Shown here in pieces: positions 43,034-51,719 of a stretch of DNA of 64,000 nucleotides. This DNA comes from SIG622 sp045600125 (lineage in GTDB: Bacteria > Bacillota > Clostridia > Oscillospirales > CAG-382). The position numbers were made by a program, and so were the translations under genes. The first letter of the stretch is position 1. Each line of letters starts with the position of its first letter. The stretch lies in NCBI GenBank assembly GCA_045600125.1, contig JAZRXH010000120.1:62001-126000 (forward strand), written 5' to 3'. Below the pieces are notes generated by a model. That model was not told the origin of the DNA. It did no database searches and saw nothing but the letters and a program-made list of their open reading frames with translations.

Positions 43034-44566
43034 ATGTTTCTCACCATTCTTTTCATTGTCACTGCCGAGCTCGGATGTGCCGCCGCTTTCCGGTATTATA
43101 TGCATATGTTCCAGCTCAATTCCTATAACTTCACCGAGCACACCGAGTGGATGAAGCAGAACGTGAAGAACGGCTTTATCCTCAGAGCCTATCCGGCGCT
43201 CGTAAGCCTTGCGGCATCCTTCTTCGGAAATGCAGGACTCATCATAGGCTGTGCGGCGAATATCCTGTTTATCATCAATTATTGCACCCGGAAGCACAAA
43301 GCGAAAAAGCCCCTCGTGTTTACGGCAAGAGTCAAGAGGATGACGGTCACGGCGGTCCTTCTGAACGTCCTTCTCTGCCTTCTTGTAAGACGTCCGTTTA
43401 TATTCCCGGTCGTTATGCTGCTTGTCAATTTTATCATCATGCTTGCAAATTTCCTCAACAAGCCCATTGAAAAAGCCGTTGCAAACCACTATATCGGCGA
43501 GGCGAAGAGGAAAATCGATGCCATGCCGGATCTTATCGTCATCGGCATCACCGGAAGCTACGGCAAGACCAGCACGAAATACTACCTGCAGAAAATACTC
43601 TCTGCAAAATACAACGTCCTTATGACCCCGGAAAGCTACAACACGACCATGGGCGTTGTCAAAACGGTGCGTGAATACCTTGACCTGACCCACGAGATCT
43701 TTATCTGTGAAATGGGCGCCAAGAACGTGGGCGAGATCAAAGAGATCTGCGATATCGTGCATCCGAAGTACGGTATCATCACTTCGATCGGTCCTCAGCA
43801 TCTCGAGACCTTCAGGAGCATCGAAAACATCATCAAAACAAAATTCGAGCTCTGCGACGCTCTGCCGGAGGACGGCGTGATCTTCCTGAACGGCGATAAC
43901 CAGTACATCGCCGGGCATAAGCCTTCAAGGAAAGCCGTCTATTACGGATATGACGACAAAAATCTTGAGCAGTTCTTTGCGGAGAATATAAAGCTCAATG
44001 AAATCGGCACCTCCTTTGACGTAGACACCGACAAAGGCATGGCACACTTTGAAACGAGCCTTCTCGGCAAACACAATATCGAGAACGTGCTCGGCTGTAT
44101 CGCCGTCGGCAGTTTTTTCGGACTTTCCAAGGAACAGATGCAGCTGCCCGTCAAGCGCCTTGAAAGTGCTCCTCACCGCCTGCAGCTTCGTCCCGGCGGC
44201 GAGTTCAATATCATTGACGATGCATTCAACTCCAACCCGACAAGCTCCAAAGCGGCGCTGGACGTGCTTTCCAACTTCGGCGGCGTTCGGATCATGATCA
44301 CGCCCGGTCTTGTCGAACTTGGCGAGGAAAGCAAAAAGTATAATTTCGAGTTTGGAAAATACGCTGCCGATAAGTGCGATTACGTCTATCTTGTCGGTGA
44401 ACGGATCACAAAGGACATAAAAGAAGGGCTTCTCTACGGCGGCATGGCGGAAGATAAGATACGCACCTTTGAAACAGTAAACGATGCCATCGCTTTTGCA
44501 AGAGGTACCGAACCCGGAAATAAGAAGTTCGTGCTTCTCGAAAACGATCTGCCGGACAATTATTGA
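43034..44566 (+). CDS. murF: MurF-like Mur ligase with N-terminal membrane domain
   Basis: A 510-residue protein. Residues ~1-150 contain four or five hydrophobic helices instead of the usual MurF substrate-binding domain. The Mur ligase core follows with I-T-G-S-Y-G-K-T-S-T near 174, C-E-M-G-A near 225, and D-D-A-F-N-S-N-P near 395. MurF joins D-Ala-D-Ala to UDP-MurNAc-tripeptide. Just downstream is ddl, which makes that dipeptide, supporting the MurF assignment. The membrane part suggests the ligase is held at the membrane near MraY. Confidence 0.85.
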   Translation: MFLTILFIVTAELGCAAAFRYYMHMFQLNSYNFTEHTEWMKQNVKNGFILRAYPALVSLAASFFGNAGLIIGCAANILFIINYCTRKHKAKKPLVFTARVKRMTVTAVLLNVLLCLLVRRPFIFPVVMLLVNFIIMLANFLNKPIEKAVANHYIGEAKRKIDAMPDLIVIGITGSYGKTSTKYYLQKILSAKYNVLMTPESYNTTMGVVKTVREYLDLTHEIFICEMGAKNVGEIKEICDIVHPKYGIITSIGPQHLETFRSIENIIKTKFELCDALPEDGVIFLNGDNQYIAGHKPSRKAVYYGYDDKNLEQFFAENIKLNEIGTSFDVDTDKGMAHFETSLLGKHNIENVLGCIAVGSFFGLSKEQMQLPVKRLESAPHRLQLRPGGEFNIIDDAFNSNPTSSKAALDVLSNFGGVRIMITPGLVELGEESKKYNFEFGKYAADKCDYVYLVGERITKDIKEGLLYGGMAEDKIRTFETVNDAIAFARGTEPGNKKFVLLENDLPDNY

Positions 44567-44616
44567 GGCAGCGATTCTTTCTTAAATACTATCTTTCACA
44601 GAAAGGTCTTGACATA

Positions 44617-45855
44617 ATGAATCTTAAAACAAAAGTCGGAGTCTTCTTCGGTGGCCGTTCCACCGAGCACGAGATCTCCATCATTTCCGCCATGCAGGCG
44701 ATCGCAGCATTCGATACCGAGAAGTTCGATGTGATCCCGATCTACATCACCAAGGACTGCAGGATGTACACCGGCTTTGAGGCGGGCTTTATCGAAAATT
44801 ACCGTGACATTCCCCTTCTTCTTTCAAGGCTCAACCGCATCACCCTTGAAGGAAAGAACGGAAAGCTGCAGCTTGTGAAATACACCGAAGGAAAGCTCGG
44901 CTTCTTCTCGAGAGGCGCCATCCTCGATACCATCGACGTGGCATTCCCCGTGGTTCACGGAACGAACGTAGAGGACGGAACGCTGCAGGGTTATTTCCAG
45001 ATCTTCGGTGTGCCTTACGCAGGATGCGACGTGACCTCCTCCGCTCTCGGCATGGATAAATTCGCCTTCAAAGCGGTGCTTAAGGAATGCGGACTTCCCG
45101 TTCTCGACTGCGTGCGGGTCAAAGACAGCGACTATGCGCTCCACAGTGAAGACATCCTTGCAAAAATCGAAGGAAAGACGAGATATCCCGTTATCGTAAA
45201 GCCCGTCAACCTCGGTTCCAGCATCGGTATCAAGAAGGCGTCGGACGGTACCGAGCTGAAGGAAGCGCTTGAATATGCTTTCGGCTTTGCGAATCTCGTG
45301 CTGGTGGAGAACGCCGTTGAGAATCTTCGGGAGATCAACTGCTCGGTGCTCGGTGATAAGAACGAATGCGAAGCCTCCGTCTGCGAGGAACCGCTGAATG
45401 CCACCGATATCCTCACCTTTGAAGACAAGTATATGTCCGGCTCCTCCAAAGGCGGCGTCAAGGGCTCGAAGGGCACCAGCGCCGGCATGGCGGATACCAA
45501 GCGTAAATGTCCCGCCGATATTCCGGACGAACTGCGGGATAAAATCCGGGAACTTGCCAAGGAAACCTTCAAGGCTATCGGCTGCTCCGGCGTTTCGAGA
45601 ATCGACTTTCTGATGGACGACAAGACAAAGGAAGTATGGGTCAACGAGATCAATACCATCCCCGGCTCCCTTTCCTTCTACCTCTGGAAGGAAAGCGGCG
45701 TCGGGTTTGCACAGCTTCTTGAACGCTGTGTGCGTATCGCCGTAAAGCGTGCGAACGATGAGAAGAATCTGACCTTCTCCTTCGATACCAACATCCTGCA
45801 GGGCTTCGGCGGCGGCTTCAAGGGTGCCAAAGGCGCAAAGGGCTCTAAGTTCTGA
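44617..45855 (+). CDS. ddl: D-alanine-D-alanine ligase
   Basis: A 412-residue ATP-grasp enzyme. It begins with V-G-V-F-F-G-G-R-S-T-E-H-E-I-S, has the triphosphate loop G-S-S-I-G near 200, and D-K-Y-M-S-G near 280, where the tyrosine suggests D-Ala-D-Ala rather than D-lactate. Two features are odd: a Gly/Ser/Lys-rich stretch right after that loop (residues ~285-300), and a C-terminal tail of G-A-K-G-A-K-G-S-K. ATG 44617 with AGAAAGG was chosen over 18 upstream codons overlapping murF. The gap to murF is about 50 nt. Confidence 0.93.
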   Translation: MNLKTKVGVFFGGRSTEHEISIISAMQAIAAFDTEKFDVIPIYITKDCRMYTGFEAGFIENYRDIPLLLSRLNRITLEGKNGKLQLVKYTEGKLGFFSRGAILDTIDVAFPVVHGTNVEDGTLQGYFQIFGVPYAGCDVTSSALGMDKFAFKAVLKECGLPVLDCVRVKDSDYALHSEDILAKIEGKTRYPVIVKPVNLGSSIGIKKASDGTELKEALEYAFGFANLVLVENAVENLREINCSVLGDKNECEASVCEEPLNATDILTFEDKYMSGSSKGGVKGSKGTSAGMADTKRKCPADIPDELRDKIRELAKETFKAIGCSGVSRIDFLMDDKTKEVWVNEINTIPGSLSFYLWKESGVGFAQLLERCVRIAVKRANDEKNLTFSFDTNILQGFGGGFKGAKGAKGSKF

Positions 45856-45899
45856 TTTTCGAATTTACATTTTCGAGCCGTCGCATTCACATTTTATTA

Positions 45900-45928
45900 T
45901 TGCGAAATACAGAAAGCAAGAATATAAT
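45900..45928 (+). promoter_or_regulatory. Promoter for galE
   Basis: TTGCGA at 45900-45905, 17-bp spacer, TATAAT at 45923-45928, about 45 nt before the start codon. Confidence 0.65.
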
Positions 45929-45978
45929 ATTCCCGTAAAAACAGATCATATATACGCACAAAGAAAGGACGTACCATC

Positions 45979-46983
45979 ATGAAAATTCTCGTTACCGGCG
46001 GTACCGGATATATCGGTTCCCATACCTGCGTTGAGCTTATCAAGGCAGGACACGACGTCGTCATCATCGACAATCTTTCCAACTCCAAGATCGAAGTTCT
46101 CGATTACATCAAGAAGATCACCGGCTATGCCTGCAAGTTCTATGAATGCGACATTCTCGACAGAGAAGGTCTTCGCAAGGTGTTCTCGGAAAACAAGATC
46201 GACGCCGTGATCCATTTTGCCGGACTCAAGGCGGTCGGCGAGTCCTGCGCAAAGCCTCTTCTCTACTATCGCAACAACATCAGCGGTACCGTGATCCTTC
46301 TGGAGGTTATGGCTGAATTCGGCGTCAAGAACATCGTCTTCTCTTCTTCCGCAACGGTATACGGTGTTCCGAAGGAAGTACCGCTCAAGGAAGATTTTCC
46401 GCTTTCCACCACCAACCCCTACGGTTCCACAAAACTCATGATCGAGGGTATCCTCACCGACCTTTATAAGGCAGATAACGAGTGGAACATCACTATCCTC
46501 CGTTACTTCAACCCCATCGGCGCTCACGACAGCGGTCTTATCGGCGAAGATCCCAACGGTATCCCGAATAACCTGATGCCTTATATTACCAAGGTCGCAT
46601 CGAAGCAGCTTCCCAAGCTCGGCGTATTCGGCAATGATTACCCCACCCATGACGGCACCGGCGTTCGTGACTACATTCATGTTGTAGATCTTGCGGACGG
46701 TCACGTAAAAGCCATAGATCATATGAACGGTCTCCGGATATTCAACCTCGGTACCGGCGTCGGTTACAGCGTTCTCGATATCGTGAATGCATTCATCAAG
46801 GTCAACGGCGTTGATGTTCCTTACGAAATCAAGGAAAGACGCCCCGGCGACATTGCCGAAAACTATGCCGATGCGACAAGAGCAAAAGAGGTCCTCGGCT
46901 GGACGGCAAAGTACGGCATTGAAGATATGTGCCGTTCCTCCTGGAACTTCACCCTCAAGGCACTTGAAAGAAAAGCAAAGTAA
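45979..46983 (+). CDS. galE: UDP-glucose 4-epimerase
   Basis: A 334-residue short-chain dehydrogenase-type epimerase linking UDP-galactose and UDP-glucose. The NAD loop G-G-T-G-Y-I-G-S-H lies at residues 7-15 and the catalytic Y-G-S-T-K (Y-x3-K) near 148, with S-S-S-A-T-V-Y before it. Length is standard. AAAGGACGTACCATC precedes the ATG. It is flanked by its own promoter and terminator. Confidence 0.97.
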   Translation: MKILVTGGTGYIGSHTCVELIKAGHDVVIIDNLSNSKIEVLDYIKKITGYACKFYECDILDREGLRKVFSENKIDAVIHFAGLKAVGESCAKPLLYYRNNISGTVILLEVMAEFGVKNIVFSSSATVYGVPKEVPLKEDFPLSTTNPYGSTKLMIEGILTDLYKADNEWNITILRYFNPIGAHDSGLIGEDPNGIPNNLMPYITKVASKQLPKLGVFGNDYPTHDGTGVRDYIHVVDLADGHVKAIDHMNGLRIFNLGTGVGYSVLDIVNAFIKVNGVDVPYEIKERRPGDIAENYADATRAKEVLGWTAKYGIEDMCRSSWNFTLKALERKAK

Positions 46984-47000
46984 GTCCTGAACGAAAAAGA

Positions 47001-47039
47001 ACTCCGCAGAGAACAAATACTCTGCGGAGTGTTTTTTTT
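47001..47039 (+). terminator. Intrinsic terminator of galE
   Basis: ACTCCGCAGA (47001-47010) pairs with TCTGCGGAGT (47021-47030), followed by GTTTTTTTT. Confidence 0.95.
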
Positions 47040-47076
47040 ATTGACGTGACGCCTTCCGTCATTACGGAAAAGAGAA

Positions 47077-47721
47077 TTATTTGTTTTCGACGGGCACGCA
47101 CTTCGAGCAGAGAACCCGGACAAAGGGAATGAACCAGCCGCCCATAGCGTTGCCGAGGGTCATGATGCCCATGTAACCGAGCGCCTTCAGACTCCATACA
47201 CCGGCTACCGAGAAGTAGTACATATTGGCAACACAGTGTTCAAAGCCGGAAAGGATGAATACCATAACGGGAAGGAAGATGGCGAGATGCTGCTGAATTG
47301 AGCTCTTGCCGTTCTTGTAGTTGTCGGCGGCAAGAAACATAAGCACACCGCAGAAGAAGGCGAGAATAAGGATGCTGAGAAGATCATCGTTGAACTTGGT
47401 TTCGCAAAGTCCCGCAGCGGCAGTGCTGAGCTTTTCCCCTGCCCTTGTGAGTCTTTCCACAGCGCCTACGAAATATGTACCGATCAGGTTTCCGAGCCAG
47501 ATGAATACGAGGTCAACGATGAAAATCGGCTTTGACGTTACAAGATACCCGATTTTTCCGGTGAAGAGATTGAAGGAGCAGGAGAAAATGATGAAGAGAC
47601 CGATGGCAAACAGAGCGGAGCCCGCTACTTTGTTGTCGATGGAGAGATAGACGGTGCCGCCGATACCGATGGCAACGCCTGCGAGGATGGCTTTGAGAAG
47701 AACGTCAAGATACTTTTTCAT
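47077..47721 (-). CDS. Formate/nitrite transporter family channel
   Basis: A 214-residue membrane protein with six hydrophobic helices. The FNT hallmarks are S-F-N-L-F-T-G near residue 50 and S-G-F-E-H-C-V-A-N-M-Y near 158, with the conserved central histidine. It is shorter than FocA (~280). It would pass formate, nitrite or a related anion through the cytoplasmic membrane; formate fits a fermenting anaerobe. It is the last gene of an HD-HAD-FNT run on the minus strand, 35 nt after the HAD gene. Confidence 0.88.
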   Translation of the reverse strand: MKKYLDVLLKAILAGVAIGIGGTVYLSIDNKVAGSALFAIGLFIIFSCSFNLFTGKIGYLVTSKPIFIVDLVFIWLGNLIGTYFVGAVERLTRAGEKLSTAAAGLCETKFNDDLLSILILAFFCGVLMFLAADNYKNGKSSIQQHLAIFLPVMVFILSGFEHCVANMYYFSVAGVWSLKALGYMGIMTLGNAMGGWFIPFVRVLCSKCVPVENK

Positions 47722-47756
47722 AATAATTTCCTTTCATTATGCAGCGCAGTTTTTGC

Positions 47757-48578
47757 TTATTTTCTGATGTTATTTGAAAGATTCACAAGGTTTCCCGTCA
47801 CAATGTCGCCGACACCGTTATAGATATAATCCGGTCTGTACGGGAACTTCGTTAGATCCTCGACAGTGGTGCATCCCGAAAGGACAAGCACCGATTCGAT
47901 GTCGGACTCGACGCCCGCAATGATATCGGTATCCATCCGGTCACCGACGATGACGGCGTCATCCGGTGAAACGCCGAGAAGCTTGATCGCCGTACGCATC
48001 ATGAGCGGATTCGGCTTGCCGAGGAAATAAGCCTTCTGTCCCGTTGTCATTTCAATGGGCGCAAGAAGCGATCCGCAGGCGGAGATGATGCCGTTTTCAG
48101 AGGGCATCGAGATGTCCGGGTTCGTGCCGATCAGCTTTGCACCGGCAAATACGAAACGCACGGCACGCTTGATGCTTTCGTAATTATAATTCCTTGTATC
48201 GCCGATAACGACGTAATCGGGATTGACGTCGTTCATGGTGATGCCCGCCATATAAAGGGCGTTCATAAGACCCGGCTCACCGATGACATAGGCAGTACAG
48301 TTCGGTTTCTGCTTTGCGAGGAAGTGCGCCGTAGCAAGGGCGCTGGTATAAAAATGGTCTTCCGTAACGTCAAGCCCCATACGGCCAAGCTTCTGCCTCA
48401 GCTCCAGGGGAGCCCGTTCGCTGGAATTTGTCAGAAATAGAAAGCGCTTGTCTTCCTTCTGAAGAAAATCAACGAATTCCCGAACGCCGGGAAGAAGGGT
48501 GTTTCCGTGATAGATGACACCGTCCATATCACAGATAAAGCCTTTTTTGCTTTCTATGTCCAAGGGAATATTCTTCAT
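47757..48578 (-). CDS. HAD-IIA (NagD-like) phosphatase
   Basis: A 273-residue HAD hydrolase: C-D-M-D-G-V-I-Y near residue 16 (motif I), T-N-S-S near 50 (motif II), and G-D-R-M-D-T-D near 215 (motif IV), with a large C2 cap between. NagD-type enzymes dephosphorylate nucleotides or sugar phosphates. It lies 41 nt after the HD-domain gene and 35 nt before the FNT channel gene. Confidence 0.92.
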   Translation of the reverse strand: MKNIPLDIESKKGFICDMDGVIYHGNTLLPGVREFVDFLQKEDKRFLFLTNSSERAPLELRQKLGRMGLDVTEDHFYTSALATAHFLAKQKPNCTAYVIGEPGLMNALYMAGITMNDVNPDYVVIGDTRNYNYESIKRAVRFVFAGAKLIGTNPDISMPSENGIISACGSLLAPIEMTTGQKAYFLGKPNPLMMRTAIKLLGVSPDDAVIVGDRMDTDIIAGVESDIESVLVLSGCTTVEDLTKFPYRPDYIYNGVGDIVTGNLVNLSNNIRK

Positions 48579-48619
48579 TCGTCAGATCCTTTCGTGTTTT
48601 TTTGTCATTATTTTTGTTA

Positions 48620-49198
48620 TTATTGTACTTCGCCCTGCGGTATTCCTTCCCGCAGATAAGTCGCCTCGAAGTCGGCGATATGGAGCTTTACGGCAAGAGG
48701 ACACATTTCATAGGCATTGCTGATGGTGTAGCTTCCTGCCTTTGCCGAATCGTCAAAGCCGCCCATGTGCCAACGGATGGCGATGGCCTCATCGACCTTC
48801 AGACGCATGAATCTTTCAATAAGAAAGACCGATTTCTCCCCGTGTCCGAAGGGAAATTTGTCTTCGATCTGGTAATATGGGACCTTTTCCCACTGACCGG
48901 TCTTATCATTCTTGGCGTTCCGGTAGCTTACCTTATAAAACTCCGCCTTGCAAAGATCGTGCAGAAGAGCGGTAATGGCAACCGTCTCGGCGCTGTATTC
49001 GCTGCCGTATTTTTCATTCAGGCAATCGTATACGTTGAGGCTGTGCTCGCAGAGTCCGCCTTCCTCGCAAAGATGGAACTTGGTGCTGGCGGGAGCGGTA
49101 AAGAAATCCGTTCTTTCGAGCCATGCAAGAAGCTCGGCGGCGCCTTCTCGCTTGATGTTCTCCTTGTAAACCGAAATAAAACGCTCTTTGTTCGTCAT
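48620..49198 (-). CDS. HD-domain phosphohydrolase
   Basis: A 192-residue protein with the HD metal-site pattern: H near residue 51 (C-E-H-S-L), H-D in L-L-H-D-L near 79, and a further H in R-W-H-M-G near 146. The family hydrolyses phosphate esters of nucleotides or other metabolites; this one is close to short HD proteins of unknown substrate. TGAGGAAACATT precedes the ATG. First gene of the HD-HAD-FNT run. Confidence 0.82.
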   Translation of the reverse strand: MTNKERFISVYKENIKREGAAELLAWLERTDFFTAPASTKFHLCEEGGLCEHSLNVYDCLNEKYGSEYSAETVAITALLHDLCKAEFYKVSYRNAKNDKTGQWEKVPYYQIEDKFPFGHGEKSVFLIERFMRLKVDEAIAIRWHMGGFDDSAKAGSYTISNAYEMCPLAVKLHIADFEATYLREGIPQGEVQ

Positions 49199-49362
49199 AA
49201 TGTTTCCTCATTTCACTCTGTATGCTTACAGTATACCATTAAATCCTTATAAAATCAATATATATGCCATAAAAAGATAAAATTGTACCAATCTGTCAAA
49301 TATGGGGGAAATCGAAGGCATTCGCTGTTGATTTTTCATCAATATCCGGGTGCTTCGGATAT

Positions 49363-50250
49363 TTATCTCTGCTTTTGGCTGTTACGGAAGCGGCTTCTGT
49401 ATTCCCTCGGGGAAAGACCGGCGTATTTTTTGAATACGTTCGAAAAGTAGTTGGAGTCGTCAAAGCCGGCGCCGAAGGCAATCTCGCCGATCCGCATGTC
49501 CGACGAGCAAAGCATCCTTGCGGCGTATTCGCACCGTTTGTTGTTGATATACTCACAGAGTCCGAAGCCGCTTTTTGCTTTGAATAAATGGCTGATATGC
49601 GATTTTGAGCAGTGACAGAGCTCTGTCAGCTCCGACAGAGTTATATTGCTTTGGTAATTCTTATTGATGTACGTGATGATATGTCCGTATATGTAATTGT
49701 CTCCATCGGATCCTCCTGCACAGAGCTGCTCGCCGAACAGTGTATAGATGTAGGAAAGCATCATGCACAGCGGTTCGATAAGCGTCCGGACGCTCTCGAA
49801 GGACGGCTTCTCGTGCCGCAGTTCTTTTTCGTATACTGCCAAAAGACTCGATTTTTCAAAGCCGTAAAGACTGCAGGCATCGGCTATGCGCTTCTCTGCT
49901 GATTTTCGGTCGGTCCCGTAGCCGCTGACCGAAACGAAGCCGAGAAGTTCGTCTGCCGTTTTTATGGGAAAGACGAATTCTTCAACGCCCATAAAGCATA
50001 TGCCGTAGACGGCGCCGTCCTTTTTGACCTTGCGGCAAACCTTTGTCTGGTCGAAAATGCACCGATCCCATACTTCCCTGCTCCGCTTCACATACAGACA
50101 GTAACCGTTTGTGTGAATGTTATATGGCAGATAAGAAAGCAGGACGTCGCCGATAAAGCCCTTGCCGCCGTCGTGAACGGTGACCATAAGTCCGCGGTCT
50201 TTCTTCAAAAACTCGATGTAAGCGGCAATTTTCCTCAGTTCTTCTTCCAT
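49363..50250 (-). CDS. AraC regulator with PocR-like sensor domain
   Basis: A 295-residue regulator. The N-terminal ~170 residues resemble the PocR ligand domain, with conserved C-x-F near 65 and a cysteine in K-V-C-R-K. The C-terminal ~100 residues hold two AraC helix-turn-helix motifs (S-K-S-H-I-S-H-L-F-K and G-F-D-D-S-N-Y-F-S-N-V-F-K-K-Y). ATG 50248-50250 was chosen; a TTG at 50317-50319 is possible and lies 12 nt after the predicted transcription start. The gene is divergent from the two FAD oxidoreductase genes and probably controls them. Confidence 0.85.
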   Translation of the reverse strand: MEEELRKIAAYIEFLKKDRGLMVTVHDGGKGFIGDVLLSYLPYNIHTNGYCLYVKRSREVWDRCIFDQTKVCRKVKKDGAVYGICFMGVEEFVFPIKTADELLGFVSVSGYGTDRKSAEKRIADACSLYGFEKSSLLAVYEKELRHEKPSFESVRTLIEPLCMMLSYIYTLFGEQLCAGGSDGDNYIYGHIITYINKNYQSNITLSELTELCHCSKSHISHLFKAKSGFGLCEYINNKRCEYAARMLCSSDMRIGEIAFGAGFDDSNYFSNVFKKYAGLSPREYRSRFRNSQKQR

Positions 50251-50337
50251 GTCGGGTTTCACGCTCCGTGTATTTTTGTTTCTTTGCACAAATTTATAGG
50301 TTTTCGGCTTGCAGTTCAAGGAATTCTTTCACGCTAT

Positions 50338-50366
50338 ATTATACAATACCCTTGTAAGATAGTCAA
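50338..50366 (-). promoter_or_regulatory. Promoter for the PocR-AraC gene
   Basis: Minus strand TTGACT at 50361-50366, 17-bp spacer, TATAAT at 50338-50343; it overlaps the region where a plus-strand promoter for the oxidoreductases should be. Confidence 0.7.
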
Positions 50367-50395
50367 TACACTTTTTATGTTGAAGGAGAGATACG

Positions 50396-51694
50396 ATGAA
50401 TTTCTATAAAGAAAGTGCAAGGGATATCCCGGTTCTCTATGAAACGGACGTTCTTGTGTGCGGTTCGGGCCCTGCCGGGATCGCAGCGGCTCTGGCGAGC
50501 AGCCGGGCGGGAGCCAAAACGCTTCTGATCGAATCGCAGGGCAATGTTGGCGGTATTTCCACCACGGGGCTTATGAGTCATTGGACGGGCACCTCCGGCT
50601 CTCCTCTCTATAAAGAAATTCTTATGCGCAGCTCCTGTCTCAACGAAGGCGGGCTGTGCGGAAAACCGACGGTCAATATTGACCCGGAGAAGCTGAAGAC
50701 CCTTTATCTCGATATGCTTTACGAAGCCGGTGTAACGGTGCTTCTGTATACCTTTGTCAGTGAAACGATAGTCGGGAACGGAAAGGTATGCGGCGTTGTC
50801 GTTGAGAATAAAACGGGGCGGAGCGCCATAAAAGCCAAGGTCACGGTGGATGCGACGGGTGACGGCGACGTTGCCTATAGGGCTGGGGCGGAATTTATCC
50901 TCGGTAGAGAGGACGACAACCGGATGCAGCCCTGTACCATCATGTTCAAGGTAGCGGGAGTCGACTACGACCGTGCCGTCTTCCCCGGTTCTTTTGAAAC
51001 GCTTGTGGAAACCGAAAAAGGAGAGCTGCAGGCACTGGGTAAGAGCATCATCGGACATCCGGCGGGACACGTTCTTCTTTACCGGAGCACCCTTCCCGGC
51101 ATCGTTACCTGCAACATGACCAACTGCACCGATATTGACGGTACGAAAGCCGAGGATCTGACAAGGGGCACTTATATCTGTCGCAAGCAGATGGAAAAAA
51201 TCGTAAAGTTCCTACGTGAGTATGCGCCGGGATACGAAAAGTGCTATGCCATTTCCTCCGCATCGCTCCTCGGCATCCGGGAGACCCGTCACTTCAAGGG
51301 TGTTTATACTCTTACGGAGGAAGATATTCTTTCCTCGAAGGTATTTGAGGACTGGATCGTCCGAGGCGCCAAGTTCAATTTCGATATACATAACCTCGAC
51401 GGAGCGGGACTTGACAAAAACGGAGCACAGAAGTATTTCCCGAATATAGACGGCTACACGATCCCCTATCGTTGTATCGTTCCGGAAAAAACGGACGGCC
51501 TTCTTCTTGCGGGGCGCTGCATTTCCGGAACGCATAAGGCGCATTCCAACTACCGTGTCATGCCGATTTGCGTCGGGCTCGGTGAGGGCGCCGGTTACGC
51601 CGCCGCTATTGCCGTAAAAGAGAATATCAAAGTGCGGGACGTCTTAGCAAAAGACATTCAGCATTATATTCTGGAATCGGAGAATAAGATATAA
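50396..51694 (+). CDS. FAD-dependent oxidoreductase (PF12831 type)
   Basis: A 432-residue flavoprotein. The FAD dinucleotide motif V-C-G-S-G-P-A-G-I-A-A-A lies near residue 21, followed by an acidic residue ending the second strand (L-L-I-E), and G-N-V-G-G-I near 53. A second FAD contact near the C-terminus reads G-L-L-L-A-G-R-C-I-S-G. No signal peptide. Members of this group oxidise unidentified substrates, often beside glycan genes. It is 25 nt upstream of a second FAD oxidoreductase and divergent from the PocR-AraC gene. Confidence 0.85.
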   Translation: MNFYKESARDIPVLYETDVLVCGSGPAGIAAALASSRAGAKTLLIESQGNVGGISTTGLMSHWTGTSGSPLYKEILMRSSCLNEGGLCGKPTVNIDPEKLKTLYLDMLYEAGVTVLLYTFVSETIVGNGKVCGVVVENKTGRSAIKAKVTVDATGDGDVAYRAGAEFILGREDDNRMQPCTIMFKVAGVDYDRAVFPGSFETLVETEKGELQALGKSIIGHPAGHVLLYRSTLPGIVTCNMTNCTDIDGTKAEDLTRGTYICRKQMEKIVKFLREYAPGYEKCYAISSASLLGIRETRHFKGVYTLTEEDILSSKVFEDWIVRGAKFNFDIHNLDGAGLDKNGAQKYFPNIDGYTIPYRCIVPEKTDGLLLAGRCISGTHKAHSNYRVMPICVGLGEGAGYAAAIAVKENIKVRDVLAKDIQHYILESENKI

Positions 51695-51719
51695 ATCAAT
51701 TTGATTCAGAGGTGCTTTT

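Noticed and set aside
45398..45613. Ser/Pro/Ala-rich frame inside ddl
   Set aside because: Out-of-frame shadow of the Gly/Ser/Lys-rich loop.
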